Counted from the first letter of the stretch, positions 1 through 8,732 are shown. The stretch is 26,192 bases of DNA from CAZDIO01 sp964505555 (GCA_964505555.1 CAZDIO010000146.1:1-26192), one strand, 5' to 3'. Numbers and translations: made by a program. The notes: generated by a model from the sequence alone, not told the origin.

Positions 1-27
1 TGCTTCGCTTCGCTCGCAACGACAGGG
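1..27. repeat. Partial copy of palindromic repeat family 1 (right half)
   Basis: The window opens inside a right half-repeat: tgcttcgcttcgctcgc followed by aacgacaggg. The same right half occurs at 16592-16619 (one base changed) and, truncated by the window end, at 26172-26192. It lies just past the 3' end of the minus-strand aldehyde dehydrogenase, where a palindrome could act as a terminator. The left half lies outside the window. Confidence 0.85.
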
Positions 28-43
28 TGGTTGTTAAGGTCGC

Positions 44-1417
44 TTAGTCTACCGCTGAAACAATTGTCTTAATATTTGCAAATTCAAGCGCTCCCGGTAG
101 GCCGAGCTCTCTTCCGTATCCTGAACACTTCACCCCACCAAACGGCAGCCGTGGATCGGAGCGTACGATTCTATTGATAAAAACAGACCCAGCCATTATT
201 TTGGAAGCAAGGTACTTCCCCTTTTCGATATCACTCGTCCAGATGCTTGCCCCGAGACCGTACTTTGTTCCGTTTGCGATCTCTAGCATCTCACTCTCGG
301 TGCGATAAGGAAGAAGGGTTGCTACTGGTCCAAAAAGTTCTTCATCATCAGGGAGAATCCCGTTCTTGGGGTCTGCTGCAATTACGGTTGGTGGATAGAA
401 AAATCCCGTTTGCTTTGGAATCTCACCTCCCACAAGTACTTTGAGACCTTTTTTGATCTGTTTTTTTACCTGGGTATCAAGGGTATCTCTGAGATCTTTT
501 CTTGCTAACGGCCCAAGAGTTACCTTTTCTTGAAGGGGATCGCCCATGATTTGGGAGCTCATCTTTTTTATAAATGCCGTGGAGAAACGATCAAAAAGTG
601 AATCGTGAATAAGAAACCTTTTTGCCGCAATGCAGCTTTGTCCACCGTTTTGAAGCTTTGCTAAAATTGCCCCGGCGAGTGTTTTTTCAATGTCTGCATC
701 AGAAAGAACAATAAAAGGATCGTTTCCGCCAAGTTCCAATACGGTTTTTTTAATGTTTCGCCCGGCCACTTCTGCCACTGCTTGTCCCGCGCGGGTGCTC
801 CCCGTCAGCGTTATCCCCTGAATTCTTGTATCCGCAATAACTTCGGCAGCCTGTTCATTTGAAAGAAAGAGAGAGGAAAATACCCCTGAGAGAAACCCCG
901 CCTCCTTGAAGATCGCTTCGATAGCGAGTGCGCACTGCGGAGTATTTGGAGCGTGTTTCAACACAACGGTGTTTCCAAGAAAGATAGCAGGGATTGAAAA
1001 TCTAAAAACCTGCCAGAAAGGAAAGTTCCAGGGCATGATCGCAAAGAGCGGACCAAGTGGTTCATACTGTGTTATGCCGGAGGCATCCTCCACGGTGACA
1101 TGAGAGCTTTGTAGGTAATCATCTCCGTGGGTAGCGAAATACTTTGCACAACTTGCACACTTTAGGACCTCAGCAGTTGCCTGTTTTAGAGGCTTTCCCA
1201 TCTCCGTCGTAATTAATCTAGCGTAAACAGCAACGTTTTTTTCAAGGAGTGTTCCTAGATTGTTCAACAAGTTTTTTCTTTCCATTGCCGAAACATCTCG
1301 GTACCTATGAAACGCTTGTGTCGATGAGGTAAGAACTTCTTCAATCTCGTTCCCGCTATGAAGGAGATAGGTTTTAAGAAGTTCCTCAGTTGCAGGATTT
1401 AAAGATCGATATTCCAT
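44..1417 (-). CDS. NAD(P)-dependent aldehyde dehydrogenase, succinate-semialdehyde dehydrogenase type
   Basis: This 457-aa protein spans a complete aldehyde dehydrogenase fold and oxidises an aldehyde to the acid with NAD(P)+. Visible landmarks are PWNFP at 129-133, the cofactor lysine K154 in VVLKHA, the Rossmann loop GSTRAG at 206-211, the general base E228 in LELGGND, and the nucleophile C262 in GGQSC. The length and the motif set fit the short Sad/YneI-like succinate-semialdehyde dehydrogenases, which feed 4-aminobutyrate carbon into succinate. Substrate cannot be proven from sequence, so the gene symbol is left empty. The gene stands alone, divergent from the membrane operon that begins at 1589, across a 171-bp gap. 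No GABA transaminase or transporter is nearby, so the pathway role is inference. It is intact. Confidence 0.95.
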   Translation of the reverse strand: MEYRSLNPATEELLKTYLLHSGNEIEEVLTSSTQAFHRYRDVSAMERKNLLNNLGTLLEKNVAVYARLITTEMGKPLKQATAEVLKCASCAKYFATHGDDYLQSSHVTVEDASGITQYEPLGPLFAIMPWNFPFWQVFRFSIPAIFLGNTVVLKHAPNTPQCALAIEAIFKEAGFLSGVFSSLFLSNEQAAEVIADTRIQGITLTGSTRAGQAVAEVAGRNIKKTVLELGGNDPFIVLSDADIEKTLAGAILAKLQNGGQSCIAAKRFLIHDSLFDRFSTAFIKKMSSQIMGDPLQEKVTLGPLARKDLRDTLDTQVKKQIKKGLKVLVGGEIPKQTGFFYPPTVIAADPKNGILPDDEELFGPVATLLPYRTESEMLEIANGTKYGLGASIWTSDIEKGKYLASKIMAGSVFINRIVRSDPRLPFGGVKCSGYGRELGLPGALEFANIKTIVSAVD

Positions 1418-1588
1418 TTAGTCTCTTCTAACGTATCCAACAAAACACAGAGTTTGTTGATGCTACAATCACTATAATTAAGATAACATACCGCACAATT
1501 ATATGATTTCGAAACATCTAAGAGCTGTAATATAGTGACTTGCTACCCAAAACAACGAACGAAGGGTGAAGGTCTAACTTAAAAGCGC

Positions 1589-2446
1589 ATGCAGAAACAA
1601 CACTCCCAACGATACTCCCAACTATATCCGATGCGTATCGGAGAGATTCTGGATCGTGCGCTCAAGCTTCTTCCTAAAATAGTTCTGACCCGATACATCC
1701 TTGTTACGTTTCTTCTTATCACCACAGTCTCCACTCTCCTCCAAGTTTCTCAGTCCGTTGCAAACTCCAGAGGATCGGTGCGGTTTATTTTGATAAACAC
1801 TGCGGCAGGTTTTGTTGTTTCAATACTTACTACTTTTGTAACACTCTATCTGATGGTGCTTGCGATTAAAATGAGTAGCGCCTATTGGGAAGAAAAATCG
1901 GTAAATATTCAGGAGCTTAAAAAAACGATTACGATAGGATTTGTTGTTCGCGTGTTTCTCCTGTGGATACGAGTTTTCTTAGTTTCTTGTCTTTGGATGA
2001 TCTTGTTCATTATCCCTGGAATCATCTACTGGTGTAATCGTCTTCTTGCAGGAACGATCTTGGTGCTTGAAAATGGATCAATATCGGGAGCGTTAGAGAG
2101 GAGTAAAAAGCTGATGACCTTTTACCCGAACCTTCATTGGTGGTCTTTTGGAACGCCGTTTATGCGGATCTCAGGGATACTGTTACTTTTGATGATCTTA
2201 GGATTAATGCCGGGAATACTCCTTGGACCAAGTATCTTTTCTGCGATTCAACGGGGAGAGCAGCTAACGTTTACCGGACTTTCGCAGATCATTCTTCTTT
2301 TTGTCTCACAGCTTCTTACTACGGTATTTCAACTCTACGGCGCAATTGCATACGTCGGTTTCTACTACGATTTAAAAATTCGTTCTGAGGGATACGATCT
2401 GGAGCTTGAGCTTCGAGAGTTTCTTAATGAAGAACATGTCAACTAG
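1589..2446 (+). CDS. Multi-pass membrane protein, first gene of the MoxR/DUF58 operon
   Basis: This 285-aa hydrophobic protein has about five membrane blocks, near residues 33-52, 67-93, 115-145, 192-213 and 232-258. The N-terminal phrase MRIGEILDRALKLL and the C-terminal phrase YYDLKIRSEGYDLELE are typical of membrane proteins that often precede DUF4129 genes. These resemble the membrane domain of some glycerophosphodiester phosphodiesterases, but no catalytic domain is present. An internal ATG at 1631 is an alternative start that would remove a polar 14-residue leader. The start at 1589 has a weak purine-rich stretch upstream. The end overlaps the next gene by about 20 bp, so the two are translationally coupled. 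Function is unknown. It probably forms part of the membrane complex served by the MoxR ATPase. Confidence 0.85.
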   Translation: MQKQHSQRYSQLYPMRIGEILDRALKLLPKIVLTRYILVTFLLITTVSTLLQVSQSVANSRGSVRFILINTAAGFVVSILTTFVTLYLMVLAIKMSSAYWEEKSVNIQELKKTITIGFVVRVFLLWIRVFLVSCLWMILFIIPGIIYWCNRLLAGTILVLENGSISGALERSKKLMTFYPNLHWWSFGTPFMRISGILLLLMILGLMPGILLGPSIFSAIQRGEQLTFTGLSQIILLFVSQLLTTVFQLYGAIAYVGFYYDLKIRSEGYDLELELREFLNEEHVN

Positions 2447-3098
2447 AGAATTAAACGAAAAGCTCCGAGAGATTTTATTACGTGGTGAGTTTCAACCCCG
2501 TGATCACGAAAACAGTTACTGGAATATATTGTGGGAATATGGGGCAAGTATCTTACAGGATCTCTGGCGATGGCTTTCAAAAATATTTCATATCACTGGG
2601 TTTGGTGGCTCAGAGATCTCCTCGTGGGCCGTATCACTTCTTTCCTTTCTGAAAGGGTTGTTCTGGGCAGTTATTATCGGACTAAATATTTGGTTTGCGA
2701 TCATTCTTTTTAGACTGGTGAAAAGAAAGTATTTCTCCACCGTTGAAAGGAATGCAGAAACTTTGATCCCTCAAACAGAAGAGATAACTTCTTTCCATGT
2801 TCTATTTCAACAGGGGCGATATCAGGAGATGCTCGCAGTGCTACGTTCGCACTTACGATCTGCCTTTCTCTCTCACTATAAACTTCCTTATGCCATTACC
2901 GACAGAGAACTTACTCGCGTCCTTCCTGAGAAGGAATCAAAAAAGGCCATCTTTTTAGAGGTTGCAAAGATGTTTGAGCGGGGAGCCTTTGCTGGTATCT
3001 CCTTAGAGGAAGAGGAGCTTAAGGGATTGTATCAAGCGTATGAGAGAGATTTTTCTGAAGGTCTTTTGAAGACCGAAGAGAGGAAGATAAAAAGGTGA
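2427..3098 (+). CDS. DUF4129-like single-pass membrane protein
   Basis: Starting from the ATG at 2427 this is 223 aa. An ATG at 2436 is nearly as good. An upstream TTG at 2406 would lengthen the overlap with the previous gene and is less likely. The N-terminal phrase LREILLRGEF, a membrane helix near 75-97, and a soluble C-terminal half with ITDREL at 157-162 match the layout of DUF4129 proteins. In those proteins the C-terminal domain follows the helix and is often fused to transglutaminase cores in other bacteria. No transglutaminase is present here. The stop overlaps the GTG start of the DUF4350 gene (GTGA). Family assignment rests on layout and neighbourhood, because sequence conservation in this domain is weak. 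Confidence 0.75.
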   Translation: MKNMSTRELNEKLREILLRGEFQPRDHENSYWNILWEYGASILQDLWRWLSKIFHITGFGGSEISSWAVSLLSFLKGLFWAVIIGLNIWFAIILFRLVKRKYFSTVERNAETLIPQTEEITSFHVLFQQGRYQEMLAVLRSHLRSAFLSHYKLPYAITDRELTRVLPEKESKKAIFLEVAKMFERGAFAGISLEEEELKGLYQAYERDFSEGLLKTEERKIKR

Positions 3099-4258
3099 AA
3101 AAATATCAACTCCTCCTTATCGGGTTAATTCTTCTCTGTTATATTACCCTACAATTTGGCGCAAAAAATGAAGTTGCAAGCACCTTAATTGCTAAGCCAG
3201 GTGGAATAAAAGCACTTTTTTTACTCCTTGCCGAGAGTGGGAAACAACCAAAAGGGTGGTACTTTCCTTTTTCTTCGCTCGTTCGTGTAGAGCGAAATGG
3301 AACACTTTTTGTTATCTCACCACAATCACTTGGTGGAGAGGAGGAGCTTCTTAGTTGGGTGGCTCAGGGAAACCGACTTATCTATTTTGATTCCTCAACT
3401 GATTCGGGAGAGAAGCTTAAAAAATTACTTCATTTAAAAGAGGTTGAGGGAAGAGGTGAAACGATCAGTGATGTTGTGATGAAACACAAAACAATATCAT
3501 TTTCTTGTCCAAAAACTTTCAATGCCTGCCAAACTGTTAAGCAAATAGTCGAACCTTCGCAGGCCTTTCTTGGACGTACGTATTCGTTCCGTGTTCCACC
3601 GGGAGGTGAAGCGCTTGTGGGGGATGAGGTAAGTGCTCAAGCTCTCTACCTACGACACGGAGCGGGAGAGATCTGGTTTTTTGTAGGGGAGCAGCCAATT
3701 GTCAACCAGCAAATTGACCAAGTAGACAATAGCGAACTATTTTTTCGACTTGCCACTGAAGAAACTCAGATCAAAGGTGGAGGCAAAATCTATTTTGATG
3801 AGTTTCATCATGGCTATACGATGCCCCAGACAGTTGAAGCAAAAAGACAAAACGGCGTGGTCTATTCATTTATTGGTTGTTTGTTTCTCTGGTTACTCCT
3901 TGGGGCGATGAGTCGGATGGTTCGCTTTGGAAATGCTCAAGCGTCGTTGGAGGAGTTGCCATCTGCAACCACAGATTTTGTTTCAGCGCTGGGGCTCCTC
4001 TATGCGGATCGAAATACGTCCTCAATTCTTGTTAAGTATCTTCATTCCTGGAGGATGAAGGTGAAGAAGGTGCTTGGAATCAGTGACAAGTTTACTAGTG
4101 GACAACTCTTAGATGAGATGGTTTATCAAGGCGTAATAGAGAAAGCGGAGTTGCCGCAGTATAAAAATGCGATTGATACTCTTGAGATGTCTGCAAACGT
4201 TTCAAAGCGAAAAGTCACGAAGGCGATAGCAACTTTAGAACAAACGCTAAGTAGTTAG
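3095..4258 (+). CDS. DUF4350 domain-containing membrane protein
   Basis: This 387-aa protein starts with GTG at 3095 and overlaps the previous stop by 4 nt. A membrane anchor lies at about 5-22. An extracytoplasmic DUF4350 domain follows, with the region around GTLFVISP (69-76) and LLSWVAQGNRLIYFD (85-99) and the family hallmark FDEFHHG at 234-240. A second membrane helix lies at about 255-273, followed by a charged cytoplasmic tail. The DUF4350 fold is related to glutamine-amidotransferase-like or ThuA-like alpha/beta domains, but no catalytic triad is claimed. It is followed 28 bp later by moxR. Such proteins regularly sit between DUF4129 and MoxR genes, which suggests a shared envelope complex. 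Specific function is unknown. Confidence 0.82.
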   Translation: MKKYQLLLIGLILLCYITLQFGAKNEVASTLIAKPGGIKALFLLLAESGKQPKGWYFPFSSLVRVERNGTLFVISPQSLGGEEELLSWVAQGNRLIYFDSSTDSGEKLKKLLHLKEVEGRGETISDVVMKHKTISFSCPKTFNACQTVKQIVEPSQAFLGRTYSFRVPPGGEALVGDEVSAQALYLRHGAGEIWFFVGEQPIVNQQIDQVDNSELFFRLATEETQIKGGGKIYFDEFHHGYTMPQTVEAKRQNGVVYSFIGCLFLWLLLGAMSRMVRFGNAQASLEELPSATTDFVSALGLLYADRNTSSILVKYLHSWRMKVKKVLGISDKFTSGQLLDEMVYQGVIEKAELPQYKNAIDTLEMSANVSKRKVTKAIATLEQTLSS

Positions 4259-4286
4259 ACACAAGAATTGTAACCATAGGACTATA

Positions 4287-5273
4287 ATGAACTCTCCCTC
4301 TCTTCTTGTTAGAAACTATGCTGATACAATTGCTGCTTCCGTCAATGAAACCGTCTTAGGTTCGGCAGAAGTTGCAAAACTCCTCTTTGGTGCTTTTCTC
4401 GTAGGGGGGCATGTGCTGATTGAAGGACCTCCAGGAATTGCAAAGACACTCCTTTCAAAAACGTTTGCTCGAGTTCTTGGATTGGAGTTTAGAAGGATCC
4501 AATTTACTCCAGATCTGATGCCCAGTGATGTAACGGGAGTAAATGTTTTTGATCAAAAGAGTGGAAACTTTCGTTTTATAGCAGGGCCAATTTTTTCAGA
4601 TATCCTTCTTGCCGATGAAATAAATCGCACACCACCAAAAACGCAGTCAGCCCTTCTTGAGGCCATGGAGGAACGGCAGGTAACGATTGATGGTGAGAGA
4701 AAGGAGCTAAGCCGAGTTCTTTTTGTCATCGCTACGCAAAATCCGATTGAACATGAGGGGACATTTCCCCTTCCCGAAGCGCAGCTTGATCGCTTTTTTT
4801 TCAAGTTAAACCTCTCCTACCCGGAACGATCCTTTGAAGAAAAAATGATTCAGAGCTTTAGTGGTACTGAGGGACCTTCTTTGTTGAAGCAAAATGAAAA
4901 GAGCAGTTCGCTGGGATCCTCTCTCGTTCGGGAGTTTGATCAGTGTCAAAATGCGATTCGATCAATTACTTTTTCACCCGCGATGAGCGATTACCTGATG
5001 CGGATTCTTGAAGCGACGAGAAGGCACCCAGCGCTCCTTCTTGGAGCAAGTCCTCGAGCCGGACTGCACCTTGCGCTTGCTACAAAACTTCAAGCCGCAT
5101 TAGAAGGAAGAGATTATGTGATTCCTGATGATCTGAAGCTGATGGCTATTCCGGTCCTTAAGCACCGACTTATTCTTTCGCCTGAGATGTATGAAGCTGT
5201 TTCAGGAACTACAGAGATAATAAGCGAGTTGTTAAATCGTATTCCACCTCCAGAGACAATTCAAAACGTCTAG
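4287..5273 (+). CDS. MoxR-family AAA+ ATPase
   Basis: This 328-aa protein carries a full AAA+ module of the MoxR type. It has Walker A GPPGIAKT at 47-54, Walker B ILLADE at 106-111, sensor 1 ATQNPIE at 149-155, and LPEAQLDRF at 162-170 with the arginine-finger region. A C-terminal lid domain contains GASPRAGL. MoxR ATPases act as chaperone-like remodellers of VWA-domain partners, and the DUF58 gene follows after 11 bp. The likely role is ATP-driven assembly or activation of the DUF58 protein and the membrane proteins encoded upstream. All key residues are present, so it should be active. It is called moxR in many annotations, but several paralogous subfamilies exist and the exact one cannot be fixed here. 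Confidence 0.95.
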   Translation: MNSPSLLVRNYADTIAASVNETVLGSAEVAKLLFGAFLVGGHVLIEGPPGIAKTLLSKTFARVLGLEFRRIQFTPDLMPSDVTGVNVFDQKSGNFRFIAGPIFSDILLADEINRTPPKTQSALLEAMEERQVTIDGERKELSRVLFVIATQNPIEHEGTFPLPEAQLDRFFFKLNLSYPERSFEEKMIQSFSGTEGPSLLKQNEKSSSLGSSLVREFDQCQNAIRSITFSPAMSDYLMRILEATRRHPALLLGASPRAGLHLALATKLQAALEGRDYVIPDDLKLMAIPVLKHRLILSPEMYEAVSGTTEIISELLNRIPPPETIQNV

Positions 5274-5284
5274 GATAAGGATCG

Positions 5285-6664
5285 ATGGGTGCTAAAAAAG
5301 AGTTTCGCGCTGCAGTGATACTTCCCACGGCGATACTCACCAGCAGAGGGTTTCTCTTTTTTGGACTGATCCTCATCGGTCCGATGGGAGCATTTCTCTT
5401 TCGTTTGGCACCTCAACAAGGAATCATTCTCTCATTAGGAGTGTTCCTGTTTTATATTGTGCTCTCTTTTATTGAGTTTCAAAAGATTCGAAGATACTCC
5501 AAAGGGATCTCTTTTAAGGGAAAGATTCCCGCGGCGCTTTATTCCGGAGTTTCAAGTGTGTTGATTCTTGAAGGAGAGTTCCCTCAGTGCGGAGAAGATC
5601 TAGAACTTTTTTTACGACCACAATTACTTTTTGGGATTCTTCCAGACAATGAGATCATAAAGTATCGACTTCTTTCAGGAGAAACAAGTTTTGGTGTTGA
5701 GTATCGTTTTTCTCCGCTTCGAAGGGGGGATCTCCGGTGGAAAGAATTAGCGTGCCGAATTGTTTTTCCACTGAAACTTTTCTCGTGGCAAGTTACCATA
5801 AATTTTGAAAACGATGTTTGTACTCGGGTATATCCAAACCCTTTTTCGACACGAAAGCCGCAGGCGATTGTGTTTCAAAAAACACTTCTTGGGTCTACTC
5901 CTTTTGATTATGCAGGAGGTGGAGAGGGGAGGGAGTTTGATAGTTTGCGTCCCTATAGTCAGGGTGATGACCTTCGTCGTGTCGATTGGAAACGAACAGC
6001 TAAGCGAAACTCCCTTCTTGTGAAGGTCTATCGCCCCGAGACCCATCAGCGAGTGCTCTTTGTTTTTGATTGCAGCAGGCGAATGGGGGTGCGGATCGGA
6101 GAGCGGTTACAGCTTGATTATGCCGCCGATGGCGCAGCACATCTTCTTGGTATTACCTCACAAAATGATGATGAGGTGGGACTTTTTGCCTTTGATCATC
6201 AAGCGCTCTCTGAGATCCCTGCCCGACGGGGAAAAGCTCAGCGGAAGCTGCTCATGGATGAAATGGCAAATCTGAGTGTTGGTTCATTGGAAGGCGATTA
6301 TGAGCTTGTAGGAAGCTGGGCAAGAAGGTGTAAGCGGAGATCGATGATTATCTTGCTAACGAGTATTTCTAGTCCAGCAAGTGTTGATGTGATTAAAAAT
6401 GTTCTTTCATCGATCTCCCAGAAACATCTTCCTTTGGTAATTGCAATCTATGATCGTCAACTCCAAGCGCTTGCAGAAAAAAAGGTCGAGAACCTCAATG
6501 AAGCGTATATCCAGGCAGCATCGTTTGAGCAGATTGAGACGATTCAATCGCGAATGAATATCCTTCGAAGAGGGGGGATTGAGTGTGTGTATAGTGATGT
6601 GCTGGATATTCCTGATGTCCTTCGGGAGAAGTATTATCAGGTAAAGCTCTCCGGGCGACTCTAA
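5285..6664 (+). CDS. DUF58 (VWA-like) membrane-anchored protein
   Basis: This 459-aa protein has two N-terminal membrane helices (about 21-40 and 46-63), a beta-rich middle, and the DUF58 core. The core signature runs from RPYSQGDD (222-229) to RRVDWKRTAKR, continuing into a VWA-like fold that begins VLFVFDCSRRM around D262. The metal-site motif, usually D-x-S-x-S, reads D262-C-S264-R-R266 here, so the second serine is replaced by arginine. Metal binding may therefore be altered. It is the last gene of the plus operon, 11 bp after moxR, and is the expected MoxR client. Transcription converges with the SpoIIM gene across the hairpin at 6708-6803. Confidence 0.92.
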   Translation: MGAKKEFRAAVILPTAILTSRGFLFFGLILIGPMGAFLFRLAPQQGIILSLGVFLFYIVLSFIEFQKIRRYSKGISFKGKIPAALYSGVSSVLILEGEFPQCGEDLELFLRPQLLFGILPDNEIIKYRLLSGETSFGVEYRFSPLRRGDLRWKELACRIVFPLKLFSWQVTINFENDVCTRVYPNPFSTRKPQAIVFQKTLLGSTPFDYAGGGEGREFDSLRPYSQGDDLRRVDWKRTAKRNSLLVKVYRPETHQRVLFVFDCSRRMGVRIGERLQLDYAADGAAHLLGITSQNDDEVGLFAFDHQALSEIPARRGKAQRKLLMDEMANLSVGSLEGDYELVGSWARRCKRRSMIILLTSISSPASVDVIKNVLSSISQKHLPLVIAIYDRQLQALAEKKVENLNEAYIQAASFEQIETIQSRMNILRRGGIECVYSDVLDIPDVLREKYYQVKLSGRL

Positions 6665-6707
6665 ATCTCCCCCCCACCTAAATCTTCTACTTAGACTACC
6701 TCTTCTA

Positions 6708-6803
6708 CTTACCCTTCTACTAAACTTAGCCTTGCACTTGCACTTGCTCTAAACTCTTTTAGAGCAAGTGCAAGAGCAAGGCTAAGTTTAGTAGAAGGGT
6801 AAG
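6708..6803. repeat. 46-bp inverted repeat between convergent operons, probable bidirectional terminator
   Basis: Arms 6708-6753 and 6758-6803 are 46 nt each with one mismatch (at 6738) and a 4-nt loop, ctct. The arms contain short iterations of cttgca and cttctact. Beyond the arms, tcttctacttag near 6683 and ctaagtataag near 6811 continue the symmetry imperfectly, so the whole palindrome may reach about 140 bp. It fills most of the 185-bp gap between the DUF58 stop and the SpoIIM stop. A terminator acting on both strands is the simplest role. There is no strong uracil run right after the stem, so this is inference. Confidence 0.85.
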
Positions 6804-6849
6804 TTAACGACTAAGTATAAGTCTAGGGATAAGTAAATCTCTTTGCTCT

Positions 6850-7857
6850 CTACGTTGTTTTATGGGAACCATCTTCTTTATACCCGATCAGACTAGCCCA
6901 ATACAGAAACCCCAAAATTAATCCTATACTCACCTTTAATGAAAACGGTATATACAAATACGGAGAAACATACCCCTCAACAATCGCTGCCGGAACAAGC
7001 CAGAGTGCGCTGTAGAGCATCAGATCTACAGCGGGGCGTGCTCGTCTTTGTAAGGATTCTTTTCGACTGAGTGAGCCGGGATGAAGGAGGGCATCGCCGA
7101 GAGCAAGACCACAGCCTCCAGCGATCATGATTACGGAAAGTTCTAAAACTCCGTGGGCAATGACGAAATCTAAAAGTCGGTGTGACATACCGTAATGATG
7201 GACAGTAGCAAAGAGTCCACCGATATGAGCACCGTTAAAGATCATCAACATCAGGGTGAGAAAACCACCGGTGACGCCAAGGGCAAAGGAGAGAAATGTT
7301 ACTTTGATATTATTCGTTGCGATTCCAGAGGAGGCGATGGAGGAGAACCCTTGAATTCCTTCGGTCCAGAGTTTTCCCTGTCGTAGTTGTGAAGCGGTTT
7401 CTTCAGTCAGAAAATTCCAACCGAAACTTGGGTTTACAGTAACGAGGATGGAAACTAAAATTCCACTAAGGATAAATGCTGCTGAAGAGATCGCACAATA
7501 TCCTTGTAAGCGAGAGAAGCTTTTTCTTGCGCGTCTGAGAAATGAATCTTTATTTCGTTGTAATCTGTTGCCATAGAGAAGGCGTCTTCCATAAGCAACA
7601 AGGGTGTAGGCACGTTTTGCATGGATCGTGTTTGGATAAAAAGTAGAGAGATACGCATAGCGTTGGCAGAGGAGTTGGTAGGATTCTGCAATCGCAAAGA
7701 GAGAAGAACTTGAGAGAGGATAGTCTGCGGCTTCGAGACTTTTTAACTTCGCTTCGACATCGTTTAGCTGACGGTTTAGATCATCAAAGTCGATCTGTTT
7801 TGAGAGGATCTTTGGTGAGGGGATGCCTGGTGAAGGAGTGCCAGTTTCAGCGACCAT
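6850..7857 (-). CDS. SpoIIM-like (DUF95) membrane protein
   Basis: This 335-aa protein has a soluble N-terminal half (helical, about 20-115) with YAYLSTFYPNT and YGRRLLYG. About five membrane segments follow, near 120-140, 187-208, 231-256, 277-295 and 307-325. NNIKVTF at 182-188 and HGVLEL at 235-240 are hallmarks of the stage II sporulation protein M family. In endospore formers SpoIIM belongs to a peptidoglycan-degrading engulfment complex. Outside them the family is common next to RDD, MoxR and DUF58 genes and has no defined role. The start overlaps the end of the RDD gene by 11 nt, which supports one operon. No sporulation gene is visible here. Confidence 0.9.
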   Translation of the reverse strand: MVAETGTPSPGIPSPKILSKQIDFDDLNRQLNDVEAKLKSLEAADYPLSSSSLFAIAESYQLLCQRYAYLSTFYPNTIHAKRAYTLVAYGRRLLYGNRLQRNKDSFLRRARKSFSRLQGYCAISSAAFILSGILVSILVTVNPSFGWNFLTEETASQLRQGKLWTEGIQGFSSIASSGIATNNIKVTFLSFALGVTGGFLTLMLMIFNGAHIGGLFATVHHYGMSHRLLDFVIAHGVLELSVIMIAGGCGLALGDALLHPGSLSRKESLQRRARPAVDLMLYSALWLVPAAIVEGYVSPYLYIPFSLKVSIGLILGFLYWASLIGYKEDGSHKTT

Positions 7858-8647
7858 TGGAATAAACTATTTTTTCTGGAGAAGCGGAGAGGTAGATCTC
7901 TTCAAACCAGTGTTCAGAGCTCTTTTCGTTTTGCTCTCGCAAGTAGAGCGCTGGGGTTAGATACGGAGTGAGTGCTTTTGTTAGTAAGGTCTTTAATCCG
8001 TTTTTTGCAGGAGCGGTGAAATAATCTTTTCGTCTTAAATATGATTCAAGGAGGGTATAGAGGGGGAGAGGAAGGGCGATAGATTTTTTTTGATTTGGAT
8101 TTTTAAATTTTGGTAAGGGATAGAGATCTTGAGATTCAACTACTACCTGGGTGCCAGAGACGAGATCGCCAATTCGAAGCGAACGTTTTGTTACAAGCAT
8201 TGATACAAAAGCTACAAATCCACATGCGGGGAGAAAATCAACAAGAAGCAGCAGGGTTCGTATCGCTGAAGCTTGAAAGGTAACTGGCAATCCTTCTTGG
8301 TTTACCACCCGTAAGCCAAAGATCTTTTTTCCTGGAGTTACCCCCTGGTGTCGTACTTCAAAGTAGACTGGATATGACCACTCGATGAGAAAGATTGTTA
8401 TGGCAATGATGGCAACGATGTGAGTGGTGAGGTGTTTTGTTTCATCTGAAGAGAACGCACTATGAAAGATCCTCTCAAGAACGCTACTTCCTGGGGAGAG
8501 CTGATAGAAGAGTAGCAACGTCCCACAGATGATTACAAGTAAGACACTCCACCGAATCGTTACATCGGTGAGATAGGCAAGCCCTCTACTGCCAAAACCA
8601 GCAGGTTTTAATTCAAGCCAGACCTGTTCAGGAAGAGATACACGCAT
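7847..8647 (-). CDS. RDD-family membrane protein
   Basis: From the ATG whose first base is 8647 the product is 266 aa and begins MRVSLPEQVWLEL. That is the usual RDD N-terminus, so this start was chosen over an upstream ATG at 8749, which adds an unconserved leader running into a palindromic repeat. The RDD domain covers about 10-170: R21 and D28 in SRGLAYLTDVTIRW, membrane helices near 33-50, 74-97 and 131-152, GVTPGKKIFGLRV at 102-114, and LRIGDLVSGTQVVV at 157-170. The remaining 95 residues are soluble. RDD proteins are thought to be transporters or envelope components. Pairing with SpoIIM and convergence on moxR-DUF58 marks it as part of the module. Confidence 0.9.
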   Translation of the reverse strand: MRVSLPEQVWLELKPAGFGSRGLAYLTDVTIRWSVLLVIICGTLLLFYQLSPGSSVLERIFHSAFSSDETKHLTTHIVAIIAITIFLIEWSYPVYFEVRHQGVTPGKKIFGLRVVNQEGLPVTFQASAIRTLLLLVDFLPACGFVAFVSMLVTKRSLRIGDLVSGTQVVVESQDLYPLPKFKNPNQKKSIALPLPLYTLLESYLRRKDYFTAPAKNGLKTLLTKALTPYLTPALYLREQNEKSSEHWFEEIYLSASPEKIVYSNGR

Positions 8648-8732
8648 CGGGTAAAGTATCGGCGGGAAAGGGGAATTCGTAAATAACTTTTGTGAGGGTG
8701 AGAAAGGAGACGCAAGGAGGGCTCTTTTTTGA

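Noticed and set aside
1473..1478. TATAAT upstream of the gene at 1589
   Set aside because: The only -35-like hexamer, ttgttg, is 13 bp upstream, too close for a standard promoter. An AT-rich stretch gives such matches by chance.
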